From Vulgatibacter sp035565615 (lineage in GTDB: Bacteria > Myxococcota > Myxococcia > Myxococcales > Vulgatibacteraceae), in contig DATMSB010000165.1 in NCBI GenBank assembly GCA_035565615.1, positions 6,358 through 70,357 of the forward strand: a DNA stretch of 64,000 nucleotides. Direction: 5' to 3'. The notes under the pieces are model-generated. The model did not search any database. It worked only from the letters and a program-made list of their open reading frames with translations, and had not been told where the DNA came from. Both the position numbers and the translations under genes were made by a program. This document shows, piece by piece, positions 1-7,053 of this stretch. Numbering within the stretch: the stretch's first letter is position 1; each line of letters opens with the position of its first letter.

Positions 1-255
1 GCCGGGGACCAGCCCCGCTCGAGGATCGCGGCGCGGATCTCGTCCCGGGTCGCGGACCAGGCGGGGAGGCGATCGCGGGCCTCGAGCGATCTCGTCCTCG
101 CGGAGCGGCGCGGCGGCGCGCCCCCAGATCGGCGAGCGCATCAGCGCGAAGGACGCCCGCTCGCCGCGGCGCAGGGCGAACCTCCCCTTCGCCGTCGAGC
201 GATCGATCGCGAGCGGCCGGTCGCAGGAGAGGGTGAGCACGTCCGGCCCTCCACG
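1..255 (-). pseudogene. Remnant of a GH15 glucoamylase/trehalase-like protein (cut by window edge)
   Basis: Read on the minus strand, about 240-120 encodes a stretch resembling the N-terminal beta domain of glycoside hydrolase family 15 proteins (VLTLSCDRPLAID, then a GRFALRRGERASF block). From about 110 down to the window edge a different frame encodes AWSATRDEIRAAILERGW, which resembles a segment from the middle of the same family. The two pieces are joined directly, so most of the protein between them is missing and the frame has shifted. No start codon with a ribosome site is visible. The rest may lie before base 1. The family call comes from pattern recognition, not a search. Confidence 0.5.
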
Positions 256-258
256 GGC

Positions 259-402
259 CACGAGGCCGGGCCCCTGCGGCGGGAGACGGTGTGGACCCTG
301 GATCGGCGCCAGCTCTCCAAGGCGCGCGACTACCTGGACCGGATCTCCCGCCAGTGGGACGACGCCATCGAGCGCCTGCGGGTCTTCGTCGAGACGGAGT
401 GA
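259..402 (+). pseudogene. C-terminal remnant of an ArsR/SmtB-family regulator
   Basis: The frame reads HEAGPLRRETVWTLDRR and continues through YLDRISRQWDDAIERLRVFVETE to a TGA at 400-402. This closely resembles the last 45 or so residues of ArsR regulators that pair with AHSA1 (SRPBCC) genes: the wing strand followed by the C-terminal helix with the ISRQWDDA signature. The HTH recognition helix and everything before it are missing; upstream sequence in this frame is not ArsR-like and overlaps the GH15 remnant. The intact ArsR at 12120 shows what a complete gene of this type looks like here. Not expected to be functional. Confidence 0.6.
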
Positions 403-510
403 GCGCCGCCCCTGGAGGGTCTGGTCCTCGACGGCCCTTTCGTCCGGCGGGCCTAGCGACTGCGGGTCGACGCGTGGTAGGAACGGCTGGCCGAGGCCCC
501 GAGGGGTGGG
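403..510 (+). pseudogene. Remnant of an AHSA1/SRPBCC-domain gene
   Basis: Directly after the ArsR remnant stop, the same frame gives APPLEGLVLDGPFVRRA, stop, RLRVDAW, stop, ERLAEAPRG. Ignoring the two stops, this follows the usual AHSA1 start (LVLTRxFDAPRxxVWRAWTDPERLAxW). The order ArsR then AHSA1 with a few bases between is the standard arrangement, as in the intact pair at 12120-12880. The remnant fades out before the GST ribosome site near 547. The match is short and rests on pattern plus context. Confidence 0.45.
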
Positions 511-555
511 GAGCCACGACACCTTCCGAACGAAACCACCCCTTCGGGAGAAACC

Positions 556-1182
556 ATGTCCGTCGTGCTGTATCACCACCCCTACACCCGCGCCGCGAAC
601 GTCGTCTGGATGCTCGAGGAGGTCGGGGTCCCCTACGAGCTCCGCTACGTCGACTTCGCGGCGGGGGGGCAGAAGGCGCCGGAGATCGTCGCGCTGAACC
701 CGATGGGCAAGCTCCCCGTCCTCACCGACGGCGACGTCGTGGTGACCGAGTCTGCCGCCATCGGCCTGTACCTCGCCGACCGCTACTCGATGGGGAAGCT
801 CGCTCCGGGCCTCGACGATCCCGCCCGCGGCACGTACCTGCGCTGGTCGTTCTTCGCACCCTCGGTGATCGAGCCGGGATCGATGGCGAAGGCGGCCGGC
901 TGGACCTACCAGGAGGAGGCGGCCGGCTGGGGCAACTACGAGGCGATGGTCGAGACGATGCGCCACGCGCTCAGGGACAAGTCCTTTCTTCTCGGCGATC
1001 GGTTCTCGATGGCCGACACGATCTTCGGCGGCACGATCCGCTACATGCTCGGGTTCGGGATGCTGAAGCCCGAGCCGATCTTCGAGGCGTACGCCGCGCG
1101 CCTGGCGGAGCGCCCCGCGCTGCAGCGCGCGAACGCCCGAAATGAAGAGGTGATCAAGGCCCACGGCCTCGAGCGCCGCTGA
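556..1182 (+). CDS. Glutathione S-transferase family protein
   Basis: A 208-residue protein of normal GST length. The N-terminal thioredoxin-like domain (about residues 1-80) carries the LYHHPYTRAANVVWML start, the cis-proline block MGKLPVL and the ESAAI motif that contacts the gamma-glutamyl group in the family. The C-terminal helical domain runs from about 88 to the end and includes the N-capping-box-like FSMADT near residue 155. The start has GGGAGA a few bases upstream. The gene is monocistronic; its 3' end overlaps the 3' end of an antisense HDOD fragment. Substrate unknown. If this organism uses bacillithiol (see 52115-54819), the natural thiol may not be glutathione. Confidence 0.9.
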   Translation: MSVVLYHHPYTRAANVVWMLEEVGVPYELRYVDFAAGGQKAPEIVALNPMGKLPVLTDGDVVVTESAAIGLYLADRYSMGKLAPGLDDPARGTYLRWSFFAPSVIEPGSMAKAAGWTYQEEAAGWGNYEAMVETMRHALRDKSFLLGDRFSMADTIFGGTIRYMLGFGMLKPEPIFEAYAARLAERPALQRANARNEEVIKAHGLERR

Positions 1183-1597
1183 GCGTGAGCCGGGGCGCGC
1201 GGGTAGGCACCGACCCGCGCGCGGCGGATCTCGGGATCTCCTCGTCGGAGAAGAACCGCTTGGCGATGCGCGCCGTGAGCAGCGAGTGGCGCTGCAGCTC
1301 GTCCAGGGTGACGCCGGCGATGGCGGGGGCCGCCGAGACGAAGACGTTCGCGGTGAGGGCGAGGGCCTTGACCATCTCGGTGCCCAGGTAGGCCACCGCG
1401 TGCCGCACGGAGGTCTGCCGCTGGGCGAGGCCGAAGTACGACGAGTTGACGAGCTGCAGGACCTTCACGGACATCGCCGCGTCGTGCTCCACGATCCGGG
1501 CGATGTCGGCGAGGCCCACGTCGGGCTGCGACGCCGCCTCGGTGATCTCCCAGAAGGTCCTGGGCACCGACAGGAGCACTCGAAGCGGCCTGCCCAT
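1154..1597 (-). pseudogene. Truncated HDOD signalling-domain protein
   Basis: The 147-residue frame contains about 125 residues of HDOD domain: DVGLADIARIVEHDAAMSVK, then LQLVNSSYFGL, TSVRHAVAYLGTEMVKALAL and HSLLTARIAK. The family is HD-GYP-related but lacks the catalytic metal site and acts in signalling. Normal HDOD proteins have about 200 domain residues, often behind a receiver domain. Here the frame starts inside the domain and homology stops near SDEEI (about 1215); the last 25 residues are low-complexity Arg/Pro/Ser and run into the GST 3' end. Both ends therefore look lost. It could still be expressed as a short protein. Confidence 0.6.
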
Positions 1598-1600
1598 CGC

Positions 1601-2758
1601 CTACCCGCCCACCACCGCCGCCATTCGCCGGACGGCCTCCTCCAGCAGCGCCCGCGTCGTCGCGAAGTTGAGCCGGGCGAAACCCTCGCCGCCCGTGCCG
1701 AAGGCGAGGCCGGAGTTGAGGGCGACGCGGCCCTTCTCGAGGAAGACCTTCGCCGGATCCGGGCCGAGCCCGAGGTCGGTGCAGTCGATCCACGCGAGGT
1801 AGCCGGCGGCGGGCTCGACATACCGAGCGCGGGGGAGGTGCTCGCGCAGGAGCTCGGTGACGAGGCGGCGGTTGCGGTCGAGGATCCGGAGGGTCTCCTC
1901 GAGCCAGGGGCCTCCCTCCTCGAAGGCGGCGCGGGCGCCGAGGACGCCGAAGTGGCTGGCGTGGTACGGCAGCTCCGGCGGAAGCCTCTCCAGCACCCGG
2001 CGCGTCTCGTCGTGGCAGGCGACCATCACCGAGGCCTTGAGGCCGGCGATGTTCCAGGTCTTGGACGCCGAGGTGAGCACCACCGCCGTCCGGGCGGCGT
2101 CCGCGGAGACGGTGGGGAAGGGCACGTGCCTCGCCGGAGCGTAGGTGAGCGGCGCGTGGATCTCGTCGCTGAGGACGAGGACGCCGTGCCGCGCGGCGAG
2201 CTGCGCGACGGCCGCCAGCGCCTCCCGATCGTGGACGAGGCCGACCGGGTTGTGCGGCGAGCAGAGGAGATGCACCCGTGCCCCCGCGGCGTAGGCGCGC
2301 TCGATCGCGCCGAGGTCGAGCCGGTGGCCGCCGCCCTCCACCCGCGCCAGCGGGGTCTCGACGACGCGGCGGCCCAGGCGGCGGACGGTCCCGGCGAAGG
2401 GCGGGTACACCGGCGGATCGATGACCACGCCGTCGCCGGGCCCGGTGGCCACGTGGAGGATCTCGCCGATCGCAGTGACCACGTCGGGCGCCACCTTTAC
2501 GTCCGCGGGCGCGACCTCCCAGCCCCACGTCGCCCGGGCCCACGACGCGAACGAGTCGCCGAGGCCGCGGGGATCGGCGTAGCCCGCGTCGTCCGCGTCG
2601 AGCGCCGTGGCCAGCACGCGCTTGATCGGCGCGGCGATCGGGTAGTCCATCTCCGCCACCCAGGCGGGGAGGACGTCGGGCGGGTACACGTGCCACTTCG
2701 CGCTTCGCCGCCTGCGAAGCTCGGCTTCGGTCGAGAGGTCGAAAGGGTGGTCGTTCAC
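1601..2758 (-). CDS. PLP-dependent aminotransferase class I/II, MalY/PatB-type C-S lyase
   Basis: A 385-residue fold-type I PLP enzyme. Features are the MalY-like opening (R-x-S-A-K-W then LPAWVAEMDYPIA), the substrate-lid and cofactor block LLCSPHNPVG, DEIHAPL for the pyridine-nitrogen aspartate, SASKTWNIAG carrying the Schiff-base lysine, and ARLNFATTR with the carboxylate-binding arginine. MalY/PatB enzymes usually act as cystathionine beta-lyases or cysteine-S-conjugate lyases; true aminotransferase activity is less likely. Next to a GST, a role in cysteine-conjugate breakdown is conceivable but unproven. The stop lies four bases from the HDOD fragment start. Confidence 0.85.
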   Translation of the reverse strand: MNDHPFDLSTEAELRRRRSAKWHVYPPDVLPAWVAEMDYPIAAPIKRVLATALDADDAGYADPRGLGDSFASWARATWGWEVAPADVKVAPDVVTAIGEILHVATGPGDGVVIDPPVYPPFAGTVRRLGRRVVETPLARVEGGGHRLDLGAIERAYAAGARVHLLCSPHNPVGLVHDREALAAVAQLAARHGVLVLSDEIHAPLTYAPARHVPFPTVSADAARTAVVLTSASKTWNIAGLKASVMVACHDETRRVLERLPPELPYHASHFGVLGARAAFEEGGPWLEETLRILDRNRRLVTELLREHLPRARYVEPAAGYLAWIDCTDLGLGPDPAKVFLEKGRVALNSGLAFGTGGEGFARLNFATTRALLEEAVRRMAAVVGG

Positions 2759-2857
2759 CGCGCCAGTCTACCCCGGCTGGGGCCCGCGGCGCTCCCGTCC
2801 CCAGGCCATGGGCGTCGGCGTCCAGGGGGGAAGGGCCGGGGCGGCGAGCGGCGGCCT

Positions 2858-3220
2858 TCAGCGGACGATCAGCTTCCCCTTCATGGTGGGGTGGAGCAGG
2901 CAGACGTAGGGGAAGGATCCCGCCTCCGACGCGACGTACCTCCACGAGGCCTTCGCCGGGAAGACGCCCGAGTCGAAGAGCGTCCGACCGTCCCGGATGG
3001 CCGTCGCGGTGTGGGGGACGAGGTCCTCGTTGACCCACTCGATGGTGTCGCCCACGGAGACCTCGAGGGTCGCCGGCACGAACTCCATCCCCTTGATCGT
3101 CACCTCGTGGACCCGAGAGGCGGAGTCGGTGGCCTCGGCGGGCGACGCGCGCTCGAGGGGCAGCAAGAAGAGCGCTGCCGCCGCGAGGGCGAGGGCGGTT
3201 CGGGCGATTCGAGCGAGCAT
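2858..3220 (-). CDS. Exported cupredoxin (plastocyanin-like copper protein)
   Basis: A 120-residue protein with an N-terminal signal peptide (hydrophobic stretch at residues 8-22, probable cleavage before AEATDS). The mature part is one cupredoxin domain: IKGMEFVPATLEVSVGDTI followed by the copper ligands His70 (VPHT), Cys107 (YVCLLH), His110 and Met113. This is the full type 1 set, so a periplasmic electron carrier or copper-binding protein is likely. The start ATG is at 3218-3220, just before the hydrophobic segment; longer in-frame extensions to 3715 lack a plausible signal. It is divergent from the DUF4142 lipoprotein across a 238-base gap. Confidence 0.85.
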   Translation of the reverse strand: MLARIARTALALAAAALFLLPLERASPAEATDSASRVHEVTIKGMEFVPATLEVSVGDTIEWVNEDLVPHTATAIRDGRTLFDSGVFPAKASWRYVASEAGSFPYVCLLHPTMKGKLIVR

Positions 3221-3458
3221 CGGGGTCGTCTTCCCTTCTGGTCCGGGTGAACGACCGACAGATTCCCGGCGCGGGGAAAGGTGACGGAAGCGCTCCCGTC
3301 CGCCGGTCGTGCGCGGGTGAACAAACCCGTTCGGGGGAAGCGACGATCGGATGTCACCTCGCGCCGGCCCGAGGACTCCATCGTCGTGTGTGCGCCGCCC
3401 GGCAGGTCCGTGCGGCGGCCCTCGTTTCGTTCGATTCACGACAATCGGAGGATTCAAG

Positions 3459-4055
3459 ATGACGACCGTCTCGACGTACCTACGAATCGCTGGGCTTGCC
3501 TCTGTCTCTCTCCTCGTCGCGGCCGCGGGCTGCGCCTCCACCCCGGAGTCCGCCGGCGCGGACGCGAGCTCCAGCTCCGGGCTCGACGACGCGCAGATCG
3601 CGGCCATCGTCACCACGGCCAACCAGATCGACGTCGACAACGGCTCGCTCGCGATGGAGCGCTCCTCGAACCCCCAGGTGAAGCAGTTCGCCCAGCGCAT
3701 GATGGACGACCACACCGCGGTGAATCAGGCGGCGGTGGACCTGGTCACCCGCCTCGGCGTCACCCCCGAGGAGACCGAGACCAGCCGCTCCCTGGCCGCC
3801 AGCGCCCAGAAGACCCGCTCGTCGATGCGGAGCCTCTCCGGCGCCGAGTTCGACAAGGCGTACGTGGACAACGAGGTCGCCTACCACGCGGCGGTGATCG
3901 AGGTGCTCGACTCGACCCTGATCCCCTCGGCGCAGAACGAGGAGCTCAAGGCGATGCTCGTGAACGTGCGGCCCGCGTTCATCGCGCACCTCGAGCACGC
4001 CCGCAGCATCCAGGCGGCGCTCGAGGGCGGCGAGGCCTCCGAGCACGCGCACTGA
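3459..4055 (+). CDS. DUF4142-family lipoprotein
   Basis: A 198-residue protein. Residues 1-25 are a lipoprotein signal with the lipobox ending AAAGC (Cys25). A Ser/Ala-rich linker follows, then one DUF4142 domain of about 140 residues, an all-alpha ferritin-like four-helix fold. Typical blocks are IVTTANQIDVDNGSLA, SSNPQVKQFAQRMMDDHT and AEFDKAYVDNEVAYH. Function in the family is unknown; related proteins are often called outer-membrane or stress-induced. ATG 3459 has GGAGG at 3446-3450. A strong hairpin 20 bases past the stop suggests a single-gene transcript. Confidence 0.85.
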   Translation: MTTVSTYLRIAGLASVSLLVAAAGCASTPESAGADASSSSGLDDAQIAAIVTTANQIDVDNGSLAMERSSNPQVKQFAQRMMDDHTAVNQAAVDLVTRLGVTPEETETSRSLAASAQKTRSSMRSLSGAEFDKAYVDNEVAYHAAVIEVLDSTLIPSAQNEELKAMLVNVRPAFIAHLEHARSIQAALEGGEASEHAH

Positions 4056-4074
4056 GGCTCCGCGCCGGGGCGCA

Positions 4075-4108
4075 TCCGGATCGCCGCGCGCACCCGCGGC
4101 GATCCGGA
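4075..4108 (+). terminator. 13-bp hairpin after the DUF4142 gene
   Basis: TCCGGATCGCCGC at 4075-4087 pairs perfectly with GCGGCGATCCGGA at 4096-4108 around an 8-base loop. It starts 20 bases after the stop codon. No T-run follows, which is common for hairpin terminators in very GC-rich genomes. Confidence 0.6.
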
Positions 4109-4111
4109 GCC

Positions 4112-4280
4112 GAGACGCCCCGCCTCGTGCTCCGTCACCTCGAGGAGCGCGACGCGGGCTTCATCCTCGAGTCGACGAACGATCCCGACTGGATCCAGTT
4201 CATCGGCGATCGGGGGTTGCGGACGCGCGAGGACGCCGTCGCCTACCTGCGCAGCGCGCCGATCGCCACGTCTGGGGGGC
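4112..4280 (+). pseudogene. N-terminal remnant of a GNAT (RimJ/RimL-type) acetyltransferase
   Basis: The plus strand reads ETPRLVLRHLEERDAGFI, then LESTNDPDWIQFIGDRGLR and TREDAVAYLRS. This is the usual start of RimJ/RimL-like N-acetyltransferases. After about 4280 the similarity ends, the acetyl-CoA-binding half is absent and no start codon precedes it. The frame enters from the DUF4142 terminator hairpin, so it is not a translated gene. From 4281 to 4500 I see no gene; there is a GGAGCC-GAA-GGCTCC hairpin at 4463-4477 and a 12-base direct repeat (GCGGCCTCGCGG) near 4384 and 4452. Confidence 0.6.
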
Positions 4281-4500
4281 GATACCCTCATCGAGTGGGG
4301 CAAGCCGCTCTGGCAGACGACGACTTCGGGGAAGGGGGGCCCGGCGAGCCGCAGGCGGGCGGATAGGGGAACTTCCATGGGCCCGGCGGCCTCGCGGAGG
4401 CGCAGGCCGCCGAAAGGCCAGCGCGGGAGTCGAGGAGGCGCGCCGGCCCGGGCGGCCTCGCGGGAGCCGAAGGCTCCGGTCGGCGACGCCTCCCGCTCGC

Positions 4501-5373
4501 TCACAGGCCCCGCAGCCACTCGGGACGCAGCGCCACGTCGCCCGAGAGGGCGCGGTCGATGGTGGCGACGATGCGGTCTCGATCCCGGGGGAGGCGGCCG
4601 GCGAGCGGCAGATGGTTCGACGCGTGGTTGGTGCGGAAGATCGCGTCGGTCGGGGACGCGAGGGAGACGATGGTGCGCAGCTCGCCGAGCATCTGGCCGA
4701 CGGACGGCAGCTCGAAGCGCTCGCTGTCCTGGAGCCTGGCGATCGGCGTGCCCGGCACGACGGTGAGGGTGAGGAGCGAGACGAACCTGGGGTCCATCTC
4801 GGTGACGAGCCGCGCCGTCCCCTCGGCGTGTTCGCGGCTGCGCTCGATCCCGCCCACGCCGAGGAGGAAGATCGCCGAAAGCTTGATGTCCGCCGCCCGC
4901 GCCCGGCGCGCCGCCTCCACGTGGTCGGCGAACGTGGCGCCCTTGGCGATCCGCTTCGAGGTCGCGTCGTCGCCGGTCTCGGGGCCGATGTAGAGCTGGG
5001 TGAGGCCGAGGGATCGCAGGCGCGACAGCTCCTCCTCGGACTTCTGCTTCAGGTTCGTCGCGGTAGCGTAGGCGCTCACCCGCCGCAGGCGCGGGAAGGC
5101 GCCGCGGCAGGCCGCCAGGATGGCCTCCCAGTGGGGCAGGTCCATGACCAGGGCGTCGCCGTCCGCGACGAAGACCTTGGACACGCTCGGGCCGAAGGCC
5201 TCGCCCGCCGCCCGGACGTCGGCGAGCGTCTGGGCGAGGTCCCGGACGCGGAAGGTCTTGTCGCGGTACATGTCACAGTAGGTGCAGTGGTTCCACGAGC
5301 AGCCGATGGTGGCCTGGAGGATGTAGGCGTCGGCCTCGCTGGGCGGGCGGAAGATCCTTCCTTCGTAGCGCAT
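4501..5373 (-). CDS. Radical SAM protein of unknown substrate
   Basis: A 290-residue radical SAM domain protein. The cluster motif is at the N-terminus, CSWNHCTYC (C-x4-C-x2-C), one residue longer in the first gap than the common C-x3-C-x2-C; I recall this spacing in a B12-independent radical SAM subgroup annotated only as Fe-S oxidoreductase. Further blocks are VFVADGDAL (SAM/GGE region), YIGPETGDDATSKRI and AIFLLGVGGIERS. No SPASM or B12 domain is present. The ATG at 5371-5373 is placed at the family start MRYEGRIF; the frame is open further upstream without support. Divergent from the aldehyde dehydrogenase. Reaction unknown. Confidence 0.8.
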   Translation of the reverse strand: MRYEGRIFRPPSEADAYILQATIGCSWNHCTYCDMYRDKTFRVRDLAQTLADVRAAGEAFGPSVSKVFVADGDALVMDLPHWEAILAACRGAFPRLRRVSAYATATNLKQKSEEELSRLRSLGLTQLYIGPETGDDATSKRIAKGATFADHVEAARRARAADIKLSAIFLLGVGGIERSREHAEGTARLVTEMDPRFVSLLTLTVVPGTPIARLQDSERFELPSVGQMLGELRTIVSLASPTDAIFRTNHASNHLPLAGRLPRDRDRIVATIDRALSGDVALRPEWLRGL

Positions 5374-5527
5374 GCCGGACAATCTACCCGACCGTCCGGC
5401 GACCGCGGGCTGTTCGAATCTCGTCCGTCCGCCGGGCGATCCGGCGATCGCCCTTCGCCGCAGGCCGCGATCCCCGTTAAGCTCCGACACCTGCCCGGGC
5501 AGCGGCCGGGCCGAGGAGGAGAGGCGC

Positions 5528-6925
5528 ATGGGCATCGCGACCATCAACCCCGCCACGGGCGAGAGGCTGCGCACCTTCGAGGAGCTGGACGACGCGGCCC
5601 TCGAGCGGAAGCTGGCCCTCGCCGCGGAGGCGTTCTCGCACTGGCGGCGGACGAGCTTTTCCCGGCGAGCCGAGTCGATGGCCAGGGCCGCAGAGCAGCT
5701 CACCGGCGATCGCGAGCGCCTCGCCCGCCTGATGGTCGTGGAGATGGGCAAGCCGATCGCCGCCGCCCGGGCGGAGGTCGACAAGTGCGCGTGGGTGTGC
5801 CGCCACTACGCCGAGCACGCCGAGCGGCTCCTCGCGGACGAGCCGGTGGACGTCGGCGACGCCCGCGCCTACGTGCGCCACCTGCCCCTCGGCCCGGTCC
5901 TCGCGGTGATGCCCTGGAACTTCCCGTTCTGGCAGGTCTTCCGCTTCGCCGCCCCCGGCCTGATGGCGGGCAACGTCGGCCTCCTCAAGCACGCGTCGAA
6001 CGTGCCCCAGTGCGCGCTGGCGATCGAGGAGGTCCTCCTTCGGGCGGGCTTCCCGGAAGGGGTGTTCCAGACGCTGCTCATCGGCCATCGCAAGGCGGCG
6101 CAGGTGCTCGAGGATCCCCGGGTGGTGGCGGCCACGCTCACCGGGAGCGGCCCCGCCGGATCGTCGGTGGCCTCGCTCGCCGGGAAGCGGATCAAGAAGA
6201 CGGTGCTCGAGCTCGGCGGAAGCGATCCCTTCGTGGTGATGCCGAGCGCCGATCTGGACGCCGCGGCGAAGACCGCGGTCGCGGCCCGCAACGTCAACTC
6301 CGGCCAGTCCTGCATCGCCGCCAAGCGGTTCATCGTCCACCGCGACGTCTACGGGGCGTTCCAGGAGCGCTTCCTCGCCGAGCTGTCGAAGGTGAAGGTC
6401 GGCGATCCGCTCTCGGAGGAGACGACCGTGGGGCCCCTCGCCACCGAGAGCATCCGGGACGGCGTGGCGGAGCAGGTGGAGGACGCCGTGCGCCGGGGGG
6501 CGCGCCTCCTCGCCGGCGGGACGAGCGTGGGGACGAGCGGCTGGTTCTACGCGCCCACCGTGCTGGCGGACGTCCCCGAGGACGCCCGCGCCTTCACCGA
6601 GGAGGTCTTCGGCCCCGTCGCCCTCCTCTTCCAGGTCGCCGACCTCGACGAGGCGATCGCCCTCGCGAACGCCACCGAGTTCGGCCTGGGCTCCAGCGTG
6701 TGGACCCGGGACGCGTCGGAGGTGGAGCGGTTCGTGAACGAGATCGAGGCGGGGATGACCTTCGTGAACTCGATGGTGGTCTCCGACCCCCGCCTCCCCT
6801 TCGGCGGCGTGAAGAGTTCCGGCTACGGCAGGGAGCTGGCGCGCGACGGGATCCTCGAGTTCGTGAACCGCAAGGCGGTCTCCATCGCCGGCCCGAAGCC
6901 CACCGCGCGCTCCACCATCGAATAG
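5528..6925 (+). CDS. NAD(P)-dependent aldehyde dehydrogenase, succinate-semialdehyde type
   Basis: A 465-residue ALDH superfamily enzyme, the length of the short succinate-semialdehyde dehydrogenases (Sad/YneI-like). Key elements are MPWNFPFWQVFR (cofactor binding), the general-base Glu228 in LELGGSDPF, the nucleophile Cys262 in GQSCIAAKRF, and EVFGPVA. The GQSCIAAKRF block is characteristic of the succinate-semialdehyde group and suggests succinate formation from GABA or related amines, but the substrate is inferred. ATG 5528 follows a GAGGAGGAGAGG site. No GABA transaminase is adjacent; the gene appears monocistronic. Confidence 0.85.
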   Translation: MGIATINPATGERLRTFEELDDAALERKLALAAEAFSHWRRTSFSRRAESMARAAEQLTGDRERLARLMVVEMGKPIAAARAEVDKCAWVCRHYAEHAERLLADEPVDVGDARAYVRHLPLGPVLAVMPWNFPFWQVFRFAAPGLMAGNVGLLKHASNVPQCALAIEEVLLRAGFPEGVFQTLLIGHRKAAQVLEDPRVVAATLTGSGPAGSSVASLAGKRIKKTVLELGGSDPFVVMPSADLDAAAKTAVAARNVNSGQSCIAAKRFIVHRDVYGAFQERFLAELSKVKVGDPLSEETTVGPLATESIRDGVAEQVEDAVRRGARLLAGGTSVGTSGWFYAPTVLADVPEDARAFTEEVFGPVALLFQVADLDEAIALANATEFGLGSSVWTRDASEVERFVNEIEAGMTFVNSMVVSDPRLPFGGVKSSGYGRELARDGILEFVNRKAVSIAGPKPTARSTIE

Positions 6926-6995
6926 CGCCGCCCCCGGAACAGGCCGCAGATCCAGGCGCTTGCAGGCCGAGCGAGCCGGCGAGCTTCACTTTGCC

Positions 6996-7026
6996 TTGAT
7001 CTTCCCGTGGCCGGAACCTTTATGAG
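6996..7026 (+). promoter_or_regulatory. Candidate MerR/CueR-type promoter of copA
   Basis: A TTGATC -35 (6996-7001) and a TATGAG -10 (7021-7026) are separated by 19 bases, the elongated spacer used by MerR-family activators. Within the spacer the dyad TTCC-N7-GGAA (7002-7016) is placed toward the -35, as in mer operators. The -10 ends 27 bases before the copA ATG. No MerR-family gene is in the window, so a regulator would act from elsewhere. Confidence 0.45.
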
Positions 7027-7053
7027 ACGGGCGTGACGAAAGGAGAGGAAGCC

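Noticed and set aside
1286..3250. A 654-codon plus-strand frame across the C-S lyase and cupredoxin
   Set aside because: Antisense to two well-supported genes, no domain, very Arg/Gly/Asp-rich. Typical shadow frame.
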